Origin: Paracoccus marinaquae
GTDB lineage: Bacteria > Pseudomonadota > Alphaproteobacteria > Rhodobacterales > Rhodobacteraceae
DNA: 64,000 nucleotides
Assembly (NCBI RefSeq): GCF_018860165.1
Contig: NZ_JAHKNG010000017.1
Location: forward strand, 20,890-84,889
Reading direction: 5' to 3'
This document shows, piece by piece, positions 46,800-56,072 of this stretch (its first letter is position 1; each line of letters starts with the position of its first letter). The notes under the pieces are model-generated. The model made no database searches, was not told the DNA's origin, and saw only the letters and a list, made by a program, of their open reading frames with translations. The position numbers and the translations under genes are program-made.

Positions 46800-47445
46800 T
46801 GGGCACCTCATAGAAGTCCTGCGCATAGATCTCGTCGCCGCCCGCCCGCACCAGCGCCCGCCGATAGGCCGGCCGCGCGCCCATCCGCTCGCGATAGCCC
46901 GCCAGATGCGGATAGTCGGCGATGGGCACAAAACGGAACAGCGCGTCGATATTGAAGCCCAGCATGCAATCGGCCGCCGAGAAGCCCGAGGCCAGCAGCG
47001 TGTCCCTGCCGGCCAGATGGTCCTCCAGCACCTGCGCGGTCAGCGCCAGCCGCTTTGTCTCCAGCTTCATCAGCGGGACCGAGCGGGCGCTTTCCGGGCG
47101 CAGGAAGATGTGGTGGATATTCAGCTGTTGCAGGATGTTGCCCTGCGTTTCCGCGAAATGCACCCATCCAAGGAAATCGGCGCGTTCGGCATCATCGGGC
47201 CGTGGCGCCAGCCTGCCCTCGCGCTCGGTCAGATATTGCAGGATGGCGCCGGATTCGAAGATCGCCCGGCCGTCGATCTCAAGCGCGGGGATGCGTCCCG
47301 CCGGCGACAGGGCGCGAAATTCGGGACTGCGCAACGAGCCGTCGGTCAGCGACCAGGTTTTCAGATCATACGCCAGGTCAAGTTCTTCCAGCAGCCACAG
47401 GACCCGCATGGAACGCGAGCCGGGGACGTGATGCAGGCGGATCAT
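46792..47445 (-). CDS. Glutathione S-transferase family protein
   Basis: The 217-residue protein has the thioredoxin-like N-domain: LHHVPGSRSMRVLWLLEELDL with a Ser in the active-site region, GRIPALEIDGRAIFESGAILQYL near 50-72. The all-helical C-domain contains FSAADCMLGFNIDALF near 155. The substrate is not known. Its start overlaps the end of the carboxylase gene and its stop overlaps mvaB, so it is translated as part of the leucine operon. Possibly it protects against reactive unsaturated acyl-CoA intermediates, which is an inference. Confidence 0.9.
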   Translation of the reverse strand: MIRLHHVPGSRSMRVLWLLEELDLAYDLKTWSLTDGSLRSPEFRALSPAGRIPALEIDGRAIFESGAILQYLTEREGRLAPRPDDAERADFLGWVHFAETQGNILQQLNIHHIFLRPESARSVPLMKLETKRLALTAQVLEDHLAGRDTLLASGFSAADCMLGFNIDALFRFVPIADYPHLAGYRERMGARPAYRRALVRAGGDEIYAQDFYEVPNA

Positions 47446-49373
47446 GCGGGTTCTTCCTCTTCCAGCCGGATCAGCGGCGCGCCGGCCTCGACCTGATCGC
47501 CCGCCGCCGCCAGAACCTCGGCCACCACGCCGTCGCGGGCGGCGGTCAGGGAATGTTCCATCTTCATCGCCTCAAGCACCGCCAGACGGTCGCCGGCCTT
47601 CACCGCCTGCCCGGCCTCGACATGCACCGATTTCACCAGTCCCGGCATCGGCGACAGGGTCAGCGCATCGCCCCCCGCAGCGCCGGTGTCGCGCGCCAGC
47701 GGGTCAAGCGGCGTCAGATGCACGGTGCGGCCGCCAAAGACGCTGACGCCGGCATCATGGCTGACGATCCGGTTGCGGCGCAGCGCCGCATCGACCCACC
47801 AGCGGTCGCCCTGCCAGCGCACCTCATGCGGCTGACCATCCAGCGTGACGCGGGCGGCCCCGGATCCCAGCACCTCCAGCACGGCCTCGCCGCCCTCCCA
47901 GGCGATGGTCCGGCGCAGCGGCTGCCACAGCGTCGCCCCGCCCCTGACCCGTGGGTCATGCAGCCCGGCCAGACCGACCACGGCCAGCGCGCGGGTGCGC
48001 GGGTCGGGTTCGGCGGCGGCGACCAGATCGTCCAGATCGCGCCCGATCAGCCCGGTATCGACCTCGCCCGCGCGGAACCCCTCATGCCGGGTCAGCGCGA
48101 TCAGGAAGTCCAGATTGGTGACGCTGCCGGCCACCTCGGCATCGACCAGCGCCGATTCCAGCGCCCTGAGCGCGATGGCGCGGGTCGGGGCATGGGTTAC
48201 GATCTTGGCGATCATCGGGTCATACCAGGGCGAAATCGTGTCTCCCTGCCGCACCCCGGTCTCGATCCGGGCGACCTCGGGGAACTGCAGATGCGCCAGC
48301 GTCCCGGTCGCGGGCAGGAAGCCCGCCGGGACATCCTCGGCATAGAGCCGCGCCTCGAAGGCGTGGCCGTGGATCTGCAGATCCTCCTGCCTTGCAGGCA
48401 GAGGCTCGCCACTGGCGACGCGCAATTGCCATTCGACCAGATCGACGCCGGTGATCGCCTCGGTGACGGGATGCTCGACCTGCAGCCGGGTGTTCATCTC
48501 CATGAACCAGAAGCCGTCGGCGCGCAGCCCGCCCGTGCCATCTACGATGAACTCGATCGTGCCCGCGCCCTTGTAGCCGATGGCCTCGGCCGCGCGCACG
48601 GCGGCGGCGCCCATCACCTTGCGGATCTCGGGCGTCATGCCGGGGGCCGGCGCCTCCTCGATGACCTTCTGATGGCGGCGCTGCAGCGAGCAGTCGCGTT
48701 CGAACAGATGCACGGCGCGGTGACCGTCGCCAAAGACCTGCACCTCGATATGGCGCGGCTGCAGGACGTATTTCTCGATCAGCACGTCGGGATTGCCGAA
48801 GGCGTTCCTTGCCTCGGACTGGGCCGAGGCCAGCGCATCGGCGAAATCCTTAAGGTCATCGACGCGCCGCATCCCCTTGCCGCCGCCGCCGGCCACGGCC
48901 TTGATCAGCACCGGATAGCCGATCCGCCCGGCCTCGGCGGCCAGATGGGTCGGATCCTGATCGGCGCCGTGATAGCCCGGCACGACCGGCACGCCGGCCT
49001 CTTCCATCAGCTTCTTGGCCGCGTCCTTCAGCCCCATCGCCCGGATTGCCCTGGCCGAGGGGCCGATGAAGACCAGCCCGGCAGCCTCGACCGCATCGAC
49101 GAAGCCTGGGTTCTCGCTGAGGAAGCCGTAGCCCGGATGGATCGCCTGTGCGCCGGTCGCCCGCGCCGCCGCGATGATCGCATCGCCCTTCAGGTAGCTG
49201 TCGGCCGGGGCCGCGCCGCCCAGATGCACCGCCTCGTCGGCCATGGCGACATGGCGCGCGCCGCGGTCGGCATCGGAATAGACGGCGACGGTCGCCACCC
49301 CCATCCGGCGGCAGCTGTCGATGACACGGCAGGCGATCTCGCCGCGATTGGCGATCAGGATCTTGTGGAACAT
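47442..49373 (-). CDS. liuD: 3-methylcrotonyl-CoA carboxylase alpha (biotin) subunit
   Basis: This subunit carries biotin carboxylase and biotin carrier functions for carboxylation of 3-methylcrotonyl-CoA. The 643-residue protein starts FHKILIANRGEIACRV. It has an ATP-grasp core (YPVLIKAVAGGGGKGMRRV near 155, ERDCSLQRRHQKVIEEAPAP near 225, FMEMNTRLQVEHPVTE near 290) and the C-terminal biotinyl motif VLEAMKMEHSL near residue 605. A GAGGAGC-like site precedes ATG 49373. Separated from the macrodomain gene by a hairpin repeat. Confidence 0.94.
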   Translation of the reverse strand: MFHKILIANRGEIACRVIDSCRRMGVATVAVYSDADRGARHVAMADEAVHLGGAAPADSYLKGDAIIAAARATGAQAIHPGYGFLSENPGFVDAVEAAGLVFIGPSARAIRAMGLKDAAKKLMEEAGVPVVPGYHGADQDPTHLAAEAGRIGYPVLIKAVAGGGGKGMRRVDDLKDFADALASAQSEARNAFGNPDVLIEKYVLQPRHIEVQVFGDGHRAVHLFERDCSLQRRHQKVIEEAPAPGMTPEIRKVMGAAAVRAAEAIGYKGAGTIEFIVDGTGGLRADGFWFMEMNTRLQVEHPVTEAITGVDLVEWQLRVASGEPLPARQEDLQIHGHAFEARLYAEDVPAGFLPATGTLAHLQFPEVARIETGVRQGDTISPWYDPMIAKIVTHAPTRAIALRALESALVDAEVAGSVTNLDFLIALTRHEGFRAGEVDTGLIGRDLDDLVAAAEPDPRTRALAVVGLAGLHDPRVRGGATLWQPLRRTIAWEGGEAVLEVLGSGAARVTLDGQPHEVRWQGDRWWVDAALRRNRIVSHDAGVSVFGGRTVHLTPLDPLARDTGAAGGDALTLSPMPGLVKSVHVEAGQAVKAGDRLAVLEAMKMEHSLTAARDGVVAEVLAAAGDQVEAGAPLIRLEEEEPA

Positions 49374-49400
49374 GACGGCTCCTGCGCTTGGCGGAGATCG

Positions 49401-49450
49401 CCGGGGGCTTCGCGCCCCCGGACCCCCGCGGGATATTTGCATGAAGAAGA
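49401..49450. repeat. GC-rich hairpin repeat with GATATTT tail (copy 3)
   Basis: An 8-bp perfect stem (49401-49408 with 49414-49421, 5-nt loop) is followed by CCCCCGCGGGATATTTG and GAAGAAGAA. It is almost identical to 191-240, including orientation. It lies inside the leucine operon between the macrodomain gene and the carboxylase alpha gene and could modulate read-through. Confidence 0.7.
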
Positions 49451-49455
49451 ATGGC

Positions 49456-49941
49456 TCATCCGAGCGCCTCTTCGAGGATTTGTGCCGTGCCGGCATCGAA
49501 GGCGACGAGGGTCACCTGCAAGGCGGCCCGGTGGTCGCGGATGGTATCGACCGCGATCCGGGCGGCACGGCCGGTCGGAAAGCCGTAGATGCCGGTCGAG
49601 ATGGCCGGAAAGGCGATGCTGGAGAGGGCGTGATCCCGAGCCAGGGCCAGGCTGTTGCGATAGGCGGCGGCCAGCAGGTCGTCCTCGCCCGCCGCGCCGC
49701 CCTTCCAGACCGGCCCGACCGTGTGGATGACATGGCGCGCGGGCAGGTTGTAGGCACGGGTGATGCGCGCCTCGCCGGTCGGGCAACCACCGATCAGGCG
49801 GCATTCCGCGAGCAGGCCGGGGCCGGCGGCGCGGTGGATCGCGCCATCGACCCCGCCCCCGCCCAGAAGCGAGTTGTTGGCGGCATTGACGATGGCATCG
49901 ACGGCCAGCGTGGTGATATTGCCCTGCCAGACGCGGATCAC
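49456..49941 (-). CDS. Macrodomain protein (O-acetyl-ADP-ribose deacetylase type)
   Basis: The 161-residue protein is a single macrodomain. It has [28 protein letters not shown] near residue 14-42 (the NAAN and GGGVDGAI ligand loops), [24 protein letters not shown], and [14 protein letters not shown] near 110 holding the second ADP-ribose loop. Members deacetylate O-acetyl-ADP-ribose, the sirtuin by-product, or remove ADP-ribose from proteins. A sirtuin is encoded elsewhere in this window. The GTG start overlaps the ankyrin gene stop (GTGA). Confidence 0.93.
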   Translation of the reverse strand: MIRVWQGNITTLAVDAIVNAANNSLLGGGGVDGAIHRAAGPGLLAECRLIGGCPTGEARITRAYNLPARHVIHTVGPVWKGGAAGEDDLLAAAYRNSLALARDHALSSIAFPAISTGIYGFPTGRAARIAVDTIRDHRAALQVTLVAFDAGTAQILEEALG

Positions 49942-50582
49942 CTGCCGCCCCCCTGTTCGATCAGCGCGGCCATGGCGTCGAACCCCATGCGGCGCGCGTG
50001 CTGCAGCGGCGTCACCCCGTCGAAATCGGGGATATTCGGATCGGCGCCACCCTCGAGCAGCGCGGCCACGACCTGCTGCTGGCGCGCGCCGCCATCGCCG
50101 AGGACGACCGCCTCCATCAGCGCCGTCCAGCCCAGCCTGTTGACGTGATCGGGGTCCACCCCCGCCTTGAGCAGCGTGAGGACCGTCTCGAGATGGCCGC
50201 GTTCGGCCGCCGGGATCAGCGCCGTGCCGCCGAAGCGGTTGAGATCCGCCAGATCGGCGCCGTTCGCCAGCGTCATCAGCAGGATCTCCTGATGCCCGCG
50301 CGCGCCGGCATAGAGATAGGGAGTGTCCTCGATCCCGTCCTTGGCGTTCACATCGGCGCCCGCCTCGATCAGCATCCGCGCCGCCTCGACCTGATTGGCG
50401 CGGGTGGCGATCATCAGCGCCGTCTCGCCCTTGTCGTTGCGGGCGTCGAGCGGCGTGCCGGCCGCAATCTCGGCCTGAACCGTCGCCGCGTCGCCGTTGG
50501 CCGCGGCCTGCAGCAGCGCCGTCTCGTCTGCCTGCGCGGTGCAGGCGGCCAGAAGAAGCGGCAATACCAGATGTCTCGTCAT
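49938..50582 (-). CDS. Exported ankyrin-repeat protein
   Basis: The 214-residue protein begins with a short lipoprotein-like signal ([17 protein letters not shown]; the LAAC lipobox suggests lipid anchoring at Cys near residue 14). About five ankyrin repeats follow, recognisable as [31 protein letters not shown] and [10 protein letters not shown].., LLEGGADPN.. in order. It would bind a protein partner in the periplasm. It is translationally coupled to the macrodomain gene and follows liuB by 12 bp. Ankyrins and macrodomains are not known partners in leucine metabolism. Confidence 0.88.
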   Translation of the reverse strand: MTRHLVLPLLLAACTAQADETALLQAAANGDAATVQAEIAAGTPLDARNDKGETALMIATRANQVEAARMLIEAGADVNAKDGIEDTPYLYAGARGHQEILLMTLANGADLADLNRFGGTALIPAAERGHLETVLTLLKAGVDPDHVNRLGWTALMEAVVLGDGGARQQQVVAALLEGGADPNIPDFDGVTPLQHARRMGFDAMAALIEQGGGR

Positions 50583-50594
50583 CCGCCGCGCCCC

Positions 50595-52199
50595 CTACAT
50601 CCGGAAGACGCCGAAGCGCGTCGGCGCGATCGGTGCGTTCAGCGAGGCCCGCAGGCTCAGCGCCAGCACGTCGCGAGTCTTGCGCGGGTCAACGATGCCA
50701 TCATCCCAGAGCCGCGCCGAGGCATAGAGCGGATGGCTCTGCCGGTCGAACATCTCGATGGTCGGGCGCTTGAACTCGGCCTCTTCCTCGGGCGACCAGG
50801 TGCCGCCCTTGCGCTCGATCCCGTCGCGGCGGACGGTGGCAAGGACGCCCGCTGCCTGCTCGCCGCCCATGACCGAGATGCGGCTGTTGGGCCAGGTCCA
50901 CAGGAAGCGCGGCGAATAGGCGCGGCCAGACATGCCGTAATTGCCGGCCCCGAAGCTGCCGCCGACCAGCATGGTGATCTTCGGAACCGAGGTGGTCGCC
51001 ACCGCCGTCACCATCTTGGCGCCGTGCCGGGCGATGCCCTCGTTCTCGTATTTGCGGCCGACCATGAAGCCGGTGATGTTCTGCAGGAAGATCAGCGGCG
51101 TGCCGCGCTGCGAGCAGAGTTCGATGAAATGCGCCCCCTTCTGCGCGGCCTCGGAAAACAGCACGCCATTGTTGGCCACGATCCCCACCGGGCAGCCCTC
51201 GATATGGGCGAATCCGGTGATCAGGGTCTCCCCGAACCGCGCCTTGAATTCGTCGAAGCGCGAGCCGTCGACGACGCGGGCGATCACCTCGCGGATGTCA
51301 TAGGGGGTGCGCAGGTCGGCCGGCACGACGCCGAGGATGTCCTCGGGGTCGTAGGCCGGGGCCTCGGGCGATTGCCAGACCACGGTTTCGGGCATGCGGC
51401 GGTTCAGGTTGGCGATGGCGCGGCGGGCCTGGGCCAGCGCATGGGCGTCATCCTCGGCCAGATAGTCCGCCACCCCCGACAGGCGCGTATGCACGTCGCC
51501 GCCGCCCAGATCCTCGGCCGTCACGACCTCGCCCGTCGCTGCCTTCACCAGCGGCGGGCCGGCGAGGAAGATCGTGCCCTGATTGCGCACGATGATGGTC
51601 ACGTCGGACATGGCGGGCACATAGGCGCCGCCCGCCGTGCAGGAGCCCATCACCACGGCGATCTGCGGGATGCCCTTGGCGCTCATCTGTGCCTGGTTGA
51701 AGAAGATGCGGCCGAAATGGTCGCGGTCGGGGAAGACCTCGTCCTGATTGGGCAGGTTCGCGCCGCCCGAATCGACCAGATAGACGCAGGGCAGATGGCA
51801 CTGTTCGGCGATCTCCTGCGCGCGCAGGTGTTTCTTGACCGTCATCGGGTAATAGGTGCCGCCCTTGACCGTCGCATCATTGGCCACGACCATCACGTCC
51901 TGCCCATGCACCCGGCCGATGCCGGCAATCACCCCGGCGCCGGGCGCGTCGCCGTCATACATGCCATGCGCCGCCGTCACCCCGATCTCGAGGAAGGGTG
52001 AGCCCGGATCCAGGAGGTTCGCCACCCGTTCGCGCGGCGGCATCTTGCCGCGGCTGACATGACGTTCCATCGCCCTGGGACCGCCGCCGGCCAGCACCGC
52101 CTCGGCGGCCTCGCGCGCGGTGGCCAGCAATGCCAGATGCGCCTCGCGATTGGCGCGGAAGGCATCGGAACCGGTCAGGGCCTGCGATTTCAGTTTCAT
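50595..52199 (-). CDS. liuB: 3-methylcrotonyl-CoA carboxylase beta (carboxyltransferase) subunit
   Basis: The beta subunit transfers the carboxyl group from biotin to 3-methylcrotonyl-CoA. The 534-residue crotonase-superfamily protein has [22 protein letters not shown] near residue 40, [20 protein letters not shown] near 120, and [21 protein letters not shown] near 145. [17 protein letters not shown] and [15 protein letters not shown] near 375 lead to [18 protein letters not shown] near 415, the acyl-CoA binding glycine loops. Starts one base after the LprI-2 gene's stop codon region. Confidence 0.95.
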   Translation of the reverse strand: MKLKSQALTGSDAFRANREAHLALLATAREAAEAVLAGGGPRAMERHVSRGKMPPRERVANLLDPGSPFLEIGVTAAHGMYDGDAPGAGVIAGIGRVHGQDVMVVANDATVKGGTYYPMTVKKHLRAQEIAEQCHLPCVYLVDSGGANLPNQDEVFPDRDHFGRIFFNQAQMSAKGIPQIAVVMGSCTAGGAYVPAMSDVTIIVRNQGTIFLAGPPLVKAATGEVVTAEDLGGGDVHTRLSGVADYLAEDDAHALAQARRAIANLNRRMPETVVWQSPEAPAYDPEDILGVVPADLRTPYDIREVIARVVDGSRFDEFKARFGETLITGFAHIEGCPVGIVANNGVLFSEAAQKGAHFIELCSQRGTPLIFLQNITGFMVGRKYENEGIARHGAKMVTAVATTSVPKITMLVGGSFGAGNYGMSGRAYSPRFLWTWPNSRISVMGGEQAAGVLATVRRDGIERKGGTWSPEEEAEFKRPTIEMFDRQSHPLYASARLWDDGIVDPRKTRDVLALSLRASLNAPIAPTRFGVFRM

Positions 52200-52200
52200 C

Positions 52201-52674
52201 TCAGTATCCCCTCATGAACTTGAGTTCCAGCGCACGACGCGCGGTAAATTCCATCCGGCAGTTCGCCGCCGCGATGCTGCGCATGCTGCCTCCGCCCCAG
52301 CGTTCATAGGCGACGGCGCAATCGGCATCGCGAAAGGCGATCCAGGCACGCTGCGCCTTGAGCAGGGTGTCCTTCAATCCGGGCGTCTCGGCAAAGCTGT
52401 CGCGGGTCATCCCGTATTCCCGGTTCAGAAGCACGTCCCATGCCGCCGTTTCGGCCATGATGCACTGGCCGATGCCCAGTGTCGTCTCGCCCTGCTGCGT
52501 GGTCGACTGGCATGATTGCGCGGCCTGGCCCAGGCATCCCGGTGCGGTCTCGCCGGGATCCGCGGCCTCGAAACAGGCCTCAACCGCTGCCTCGTCCACG
52601 GTGAAGTCCTGTGCCTGAACCGCAAAGGGCGCAACAGCCAGAGACAGCATTGCCGGGATCATCCACGATTTCAT
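52201..52674 (-). CDS. LprI-like secreted protein 2 (DUF1311 type)
   Basis: The 157-residue protein has a signal peptide ([18 protein letters not shown]) and the LprI/DUF1311 ending: [24 protein letters not shown] near residue 107-130, [15 protein letters not shown]. Four or more cysteines suggest disulfides. LprI proteins of mycobacteria inhibit lysozyme; in other bacteria the role is open. It overlaps the acyl-CoA synthetase stop by 4 bp. A paralogue lies on the other side of that gene. Confidence 0.85.
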   Translation of the reverse strand: MKSWMIPAMLSLAVAPFAVQAQDFTVDEAAVEACFEAADPGETAPGCLGQAAQSCQSTTQQGETTLGIGQCIMAETAAWDVLLNREYGMTRDSFAETPGLKDTLLKAQRAWIAFRDADCAVAYERWGGGSMRSIAAANCRMEFTARRALELKFMRGY

Positions 52675-54209
52675 CTCTCTTCCTCCGCCAGCTTGCGCAA
52701 TTCGCGCCGCATCACCTTTCCGGTGACCGTCATCGGCAGGGCATCCAGAAAGCCGATCTCGCGCGGGTAGGAATGGGCGGCGGACAGGCGCCTGGCATGC
52801 GCCTGAAGCTCGGCCGCCAATTCATCCGATGCAGAAAATTCCCCTCGCAACACGATGTAAGCTTTGACGATTTCTGTGCGCATATCATCCGGCTTGCCAA
52901 CCACGCCGACCGCCGCGACGGCCGGGTGTTTCAGCAGGCAATCCTCGACCTCGGACGGCCCGATCCGGTAGCCCGCCGAGGTGATCACGTCGTCATCGCG
53001 CCCGACAAAGCGGATGAAACCGTCCTCGATCACCCCGCGATCGCCGGTCACCAGCCAGTCGCCACGAAATTTCTGCACCGTCTCCTCGGGGCGGTTCCAG
53101 TAGCCCAGCATCATCGAGCCGGCGCCGCGGCGGATGGCGATATCGCCCTCGCCATCGCTGGCCTCGCCGGCCTCGTCGATCACCTGCACATCGAAGCCCG
53201 GCACCGCCTTGCCGATGGCGCCCGGACGCGCGGGAAACATCGAGGCGGCCGAGGACGCCACCATGTTGCATTCGGTCTGGCCGTAGAATTCGTTGATGGT
53301 CAGGCCAAAGGCCCGGCGGCCCCAGTCCAGCATCTCGGCCCCCAACGTCTCGCCGCCCGAGGCGACGCTGCGCAGGCCGGGGATGGCGACATCCGCCGCC
53401 TTCAGCATCTTCAGCGCGGTGGGTGGAAAGAAGACGTTGCGCACCCCGCAATCAGCGATCAGCCGGGCCACGGCGGCAGGGTCGAACTTGGCCATCCGGG
53501 CGGCCACCACCGGCACCCCAAGCGCCAGCGCCGGCATCGCCACATCGAACAGCCCGCCGATCCAGGCCCAGTCGGCCGGTGTCCACAGGCAGTCGCCGGG
53601 CTGGCCCAGCAGGTCGTGGCTCATCTCGACGCCCGGCAGATGGCCGGTCAGCACCCGGTGCGCATGCAGCGCACCTTTCGGCGCCCCGGTCGTGCCCGAG
53701 GTATAGATGATGACCGCCGGATCCTCGGGGCCGGTCTCACGGGTGGCAAAGGGGCCGGCTTCGGACAGCCCGTCCTCGGGAACGATCACGCGCAGATCGG
53801 GGAAGGCGCGCAGCATCTCGCGCCCCTCGGGATCGGCGATGACGGTCTTCACGCCGGCATCGCGCAGCCGCAATTCCAGCGCCTCGGGGCCAAACAGCTT
53901 GAACAGCGGCACCGAGATCGCGGCCGATTTCCACGCCGCCAGATGCGCCGCCGCCGTCCATGCGCTTTGCGTCCGCAGCACCGCGACCCGCTCGGCCGGT
54001 TCGGCGGCCAGCACATGGGCCAGCCGGTCGGTCATCCGCGCCAGATCGCCAAAGCTGACCGGGCGGGAACTGCCGTCATATTCGATGATCGCCACCGATC
54101 GGGCATCGTGGCGCAGGCATTGGTCGGCCATGTTCAGCCGCGCGGGAAAGCCCCAGCGGAAGTCGCGGCGCAGCGCCGCATGATCCGTATGGGACAGAAG
54201 CCGCCTCAC
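52671..54209 (-). CDS. AMP-binding acyl-CoA synthetase
   Basis: The 512-residue adenylate-forming enzyme has IIYTSGTTGAPKGALHAH near residue 160, FYGQTECN near 310, LVTGDRGVIEDGFIRFVGRDDDVITSAGYRIGPSEVE near 395-430 in successive motifs, and the catalytic Lys in PMTVTGKVMRREL near 500. It resembles medium-chain or branched-acid CoA ligases. In this operon a likely role is activating isovalerate or acetoacetate, which is inferred. The GTG at 54209 overlaps the stop of LprI-1 (GTGA). An open frame continues upstream but its residues are a shadow of the LprI-1 gene. Confidence 0.88.
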   Translation of the reverse strand: MRRLLSHTDHAALRRDFRWGFPARLNMADQCLRHDARSVAIIEYDGSSRPVSFGDLARMTDRLAHVLAAEPAERVAVLRTQSAWTAAAHLAAWKSAAISVPLFKLFGPEALELRLRDAGVKTVIADPEGREMLRAFPDLRVIVPEDGLSEAGPFATRETGPEDPAVIIYTSGTTGAPKGALHAHRVLTGHLPGVEMSHDLLGQPGDCLWTPADWAWIGGLFDVAMPALALGVPVVAARMAKFDPAAVARLIADCGVRNVFFPPTALKMLKAADVAIPGLRSVASGGETLGAEMLDWGRRAFGLTINEFYGQTECNMVASSAASMFPARPGAIGKAVPGFDVQVIDEAGEASDGEGDIAIRRGAGSMMLGYWNRPEETVQKFRGDWLVTGDRGVIEDGFIRFVGRDDDVITSAGYRIGPSEVEDCLLKHPAVAAVGVVGKPDDMRTEIVKAYIVLRGEFSASDELAAELQAHARRLSAAHSYPREIGFLDALPMTVTGKVMRRELRKLAEEER

Positions 54210-54727
54210 TGACCATTCCCCTGATAGTCGCGCAGCCACAGATATTGCCGCGCGGTCAGCGTCAGCGCGCATTGCACGCTGGCCGGCCCGCCACCGCTGC
54301 CGCCGCCCCAGCGGCTGCGCTCGTAATCGCAGGCGGCATCGCGATAGGCGACCCAGCTGCGCTGCATCTCTCGCAGAAGCGGCGCCTGCGCGGGTGCGGC
54401 CGAACCCAGTTCCGCCATCTCGGCATCCGTCGCCTCGGCCTCGGTCATCACCGCCTGATAGGCACCGTTCAAGAGCCCGTCCCAATGGTCCAGTTCCTGC
54501 CCCAGACAATAGGTTGTGCCGGCGGTGCTGTAGGTTCCGGGGGTATTGATGCAGGGATCGGCGGCGACACCGATACAGCTTTCGGGCCGGGCGTCCTCAC
54601 CCGCCTGTTCGGCCAGACAGGCATCCACCAGCCCGCCATCGAAATCCGGCCATTCGGGTTGCGCGTCCTGCGCCGCCGCCGCGGTGGCCATCAGCAGCGC
54701 CAGAACGGCTGCAAGCGCCCGCAGCAT
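54206..54727 (-). CDS. LprI-like secreted protein 1 (DUF1311 type)
   Basis: The 173-residue protein has a signal peptide (LRALAAVLALLMATAAAAQD) and the same C-terminal pattern as its paralogue: QRSWVAYRDAACDYERSRWGGGS near residue 125-147, QCALTLTARQYLWLRDY. Several Cys are conserved between the two (CI..CL, AAC.., QC). Its start adjoins the isovaleryl-CoA dehydrogenase stop (1-bp overlap) and its stop overlaps the synthetase start. Two such proteins flanking one metabolic gene suggest duplication within the operon. Confidence 0.85.
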   Translation of the reverse strand: MLRALAAVLALLMATAAAAQDAQPEWPDFDGGLVDACLAEQAGEDARPESCIGVAADPCINTPGTYSTAGTTYCLGQELDHWDGLLNGAYQAVMTEAEATDAEMAELGSAAPAQAPLLREMQRSWVAYRDAACDYERSRWGGGSGGGPASVQCALTLTARQYLWLRDYQGNGQ

Positions 54728-55887
54728 CAGACCAGCCCCATCAACTCGCGCCCGATCAGCATCCGGCGGATCTCGCTGGTGCCGGCGCCGATCTCCATCA
54801 GCTTGGCGTCGCGGAACAGGCGGCTGACCACGCTGTCATTCAGGAAGCCCGCGCCACCAAGCGCCTGCACCGCCTGATGCGCCTGCACCATGGCCTGTTC
54901 GCTGGCGTAAAGCACGGCACCGGCGGCATCCTGTCGCGTCACCCTGCCGGAATCGCAGGCCCGCGCAACCTCGTAGACATAGGCCCGCGCGGTGTTCAGC
55001 GCGACATACATATCGGCGATCTTGCCCTGCATCAGCTGGAAGGCTCCGATCGGCTGGCCGAACTGCTTGCGGTCGCGCAGATAGGGCATCACCTCGTCCA
55101 GACAGGCGGCCATGATGCCGGTGCCGATGCCCGACAGGACCAGCCGCTCGTAGTCCAGCCCCGACATCAGGACGCGCACGCCGCGGCCTTCCTCGCCCAG
55201 AATATTCTCGAAGGGGATCTCGCAATCCTCGAAGATCAGCTCGCCCGTGTTCGAGCCACGCATGCCCAGCTTGTCGAAATGCGGCGAGGTCGAGAACCCC
55301 TTCATGCCGCGCTCGACGATGAAGGCGGTGATGCCCTTGCTGCCGGCCTCGGGGTCGGTCTTGGCATAGACCACCAGCGTCTGCGCATCGGGCGCATTGG
55401 TGATCCAGTACTTGTTGCCGTTCAGCACGAAGCGGTCGTTCTTCTTCTCGGCCCGCAGCTTCATGCTGACCACGTCGCTGCCCGCCCCCTCTTCGGACAT
55501 GGCCAGCGCGCCGACCGCCTTGCCGCTGCACAGACCCGGCAGGTATTTCGCGCGCTGCGCGTCGCTGCCGTTCAGCTTGATCTGGTTCACGCAGAGATTC
55601 GAATGCGCGCCATAGGACAGGCTGACCGAGGCCGAGGCGCGGGCGATCTCCTCGGTGGCGATGACATGCGCCAGATAGCCCATGCCGGCACCGCCCCATT
55701 CCTCGGGCACGGTGATGCCGAGCAGGCCGAGTTCGCCCATCTCGGTCCACAGATCGTTGGGAAATTCGTTCTTGCGATCAACCTCGGCGGCCAGCGGCTT
55801 GACCCGCTCCTGCGCCCAGCGATGCACCATGTCGCGCAGCGCGTTCACATCCTCGCCCAGATCGAATTCCATGCCCTGCGTGAACAT
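54727..55887 (-). CDS. ivd: Isovaleryl-CoA dehydrogenase
   Basis: The flavoenzyme oxidises isovaleryl-CoA to 3-methylcrotonyl-CoA. The 386-residue acyl-CoA dehydrogenase has [22 protein letters not shown] near residue 52, [21 protein letters not shown] near 130, and the isovaleryl-type substrate region [20 protein letters not shown] near 210. The FAD/C-domain has [23 protein letters not shown], with the Glu-containing VLSGIG segment near 250, and [14 protein letters not shown] closes the protein. First gene of the operon, preceded by GGAGGAGA, a promoter and a TetR-type palindrome. Confidence 0.93.
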   Translation of the reverse strand: MFTQGMEFDLGEDVNALRDMVHRWAQERVKPLAAEVDRKNEFPNDLWTEMGELGLLGITVPEEWGGAGMGYLAHVIATEEIARASASVSLSYGAHSNLCVNQIKLNGSDAQRAKYLPGLCSGKAVGALAMSEEGAGSDVVSMKLRAEKKNDRFVLNGNKYWITNAPDAQTLVVYAKTDPEAGSKGITAFIVERGMKGFSTSPHFDKLGMRGSNTGELIFEDCEIPFENILGEEGRGVRVLMSGLDYERLVLSGIGTGIMAACLDEVMPYLRDRKQFGQPIGAFQLMQGKIADMYVALNTARAYVYEVARACDSGRVTRQDAAGAVLYASEQAMVQAHQAVQALGGAGFLNDSVVSRLFRDAKLMEIGAGTSEIRRMLIGRELMGLV

Positions 55888-55909
55888 CGCGGCGTCTCCT
55901 CCGGTTTAT

Positions 55910-55923
55910 TGAACGATCGTTCA
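55910..55923. promoter_or_regulatory. TetR-type operator (14-bp perfect palindrome)
   Basis: TGAACGATCGTTCA is a perfect palindrome 23-36 bases before the ivd start. It lies just downstream of the candidate -10, about +3 to +16 of the transcript, where binding would block initiation. TetR-family regulators often use AACGATCGTT-like cores. No regulator gene is present in the window. Confidence 0.6.
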
Positions 55924-55932
55924 TTTAATGCC

Positions 55933-55961
55933 GTTTAACGCATCGTCCGTCCCTGCGTCAA
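55933..55961 (-). promoter_or_regulatory. Candidate sigma-70 promoter of the leucine operon
   Basis: On the minus strand TTGACG (55956-55961), 17 bases, TTAAAC (55933-55938). The -35 is one mismatch from consensus. The TetR-type palindrome follows directly downstream. Confidence 0.5.
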
Positions 55962-56072
55962 GAAAAAGCCTGCGACGGAATAGCGGATCGGTCAACATCG
56001 CCGTCTTGTCCTTGCCCGGCGAAAGGGACATCTTGCCGCCTCCGCCCGAAGCCGGCTGCGAAAGGGATGCCC

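Noticed and set aside
47055..49730. Long plus-strand open frame opposite liuD
   Set aside because: No domain pattern; the minus strand encodes a full biotin carboxylase.
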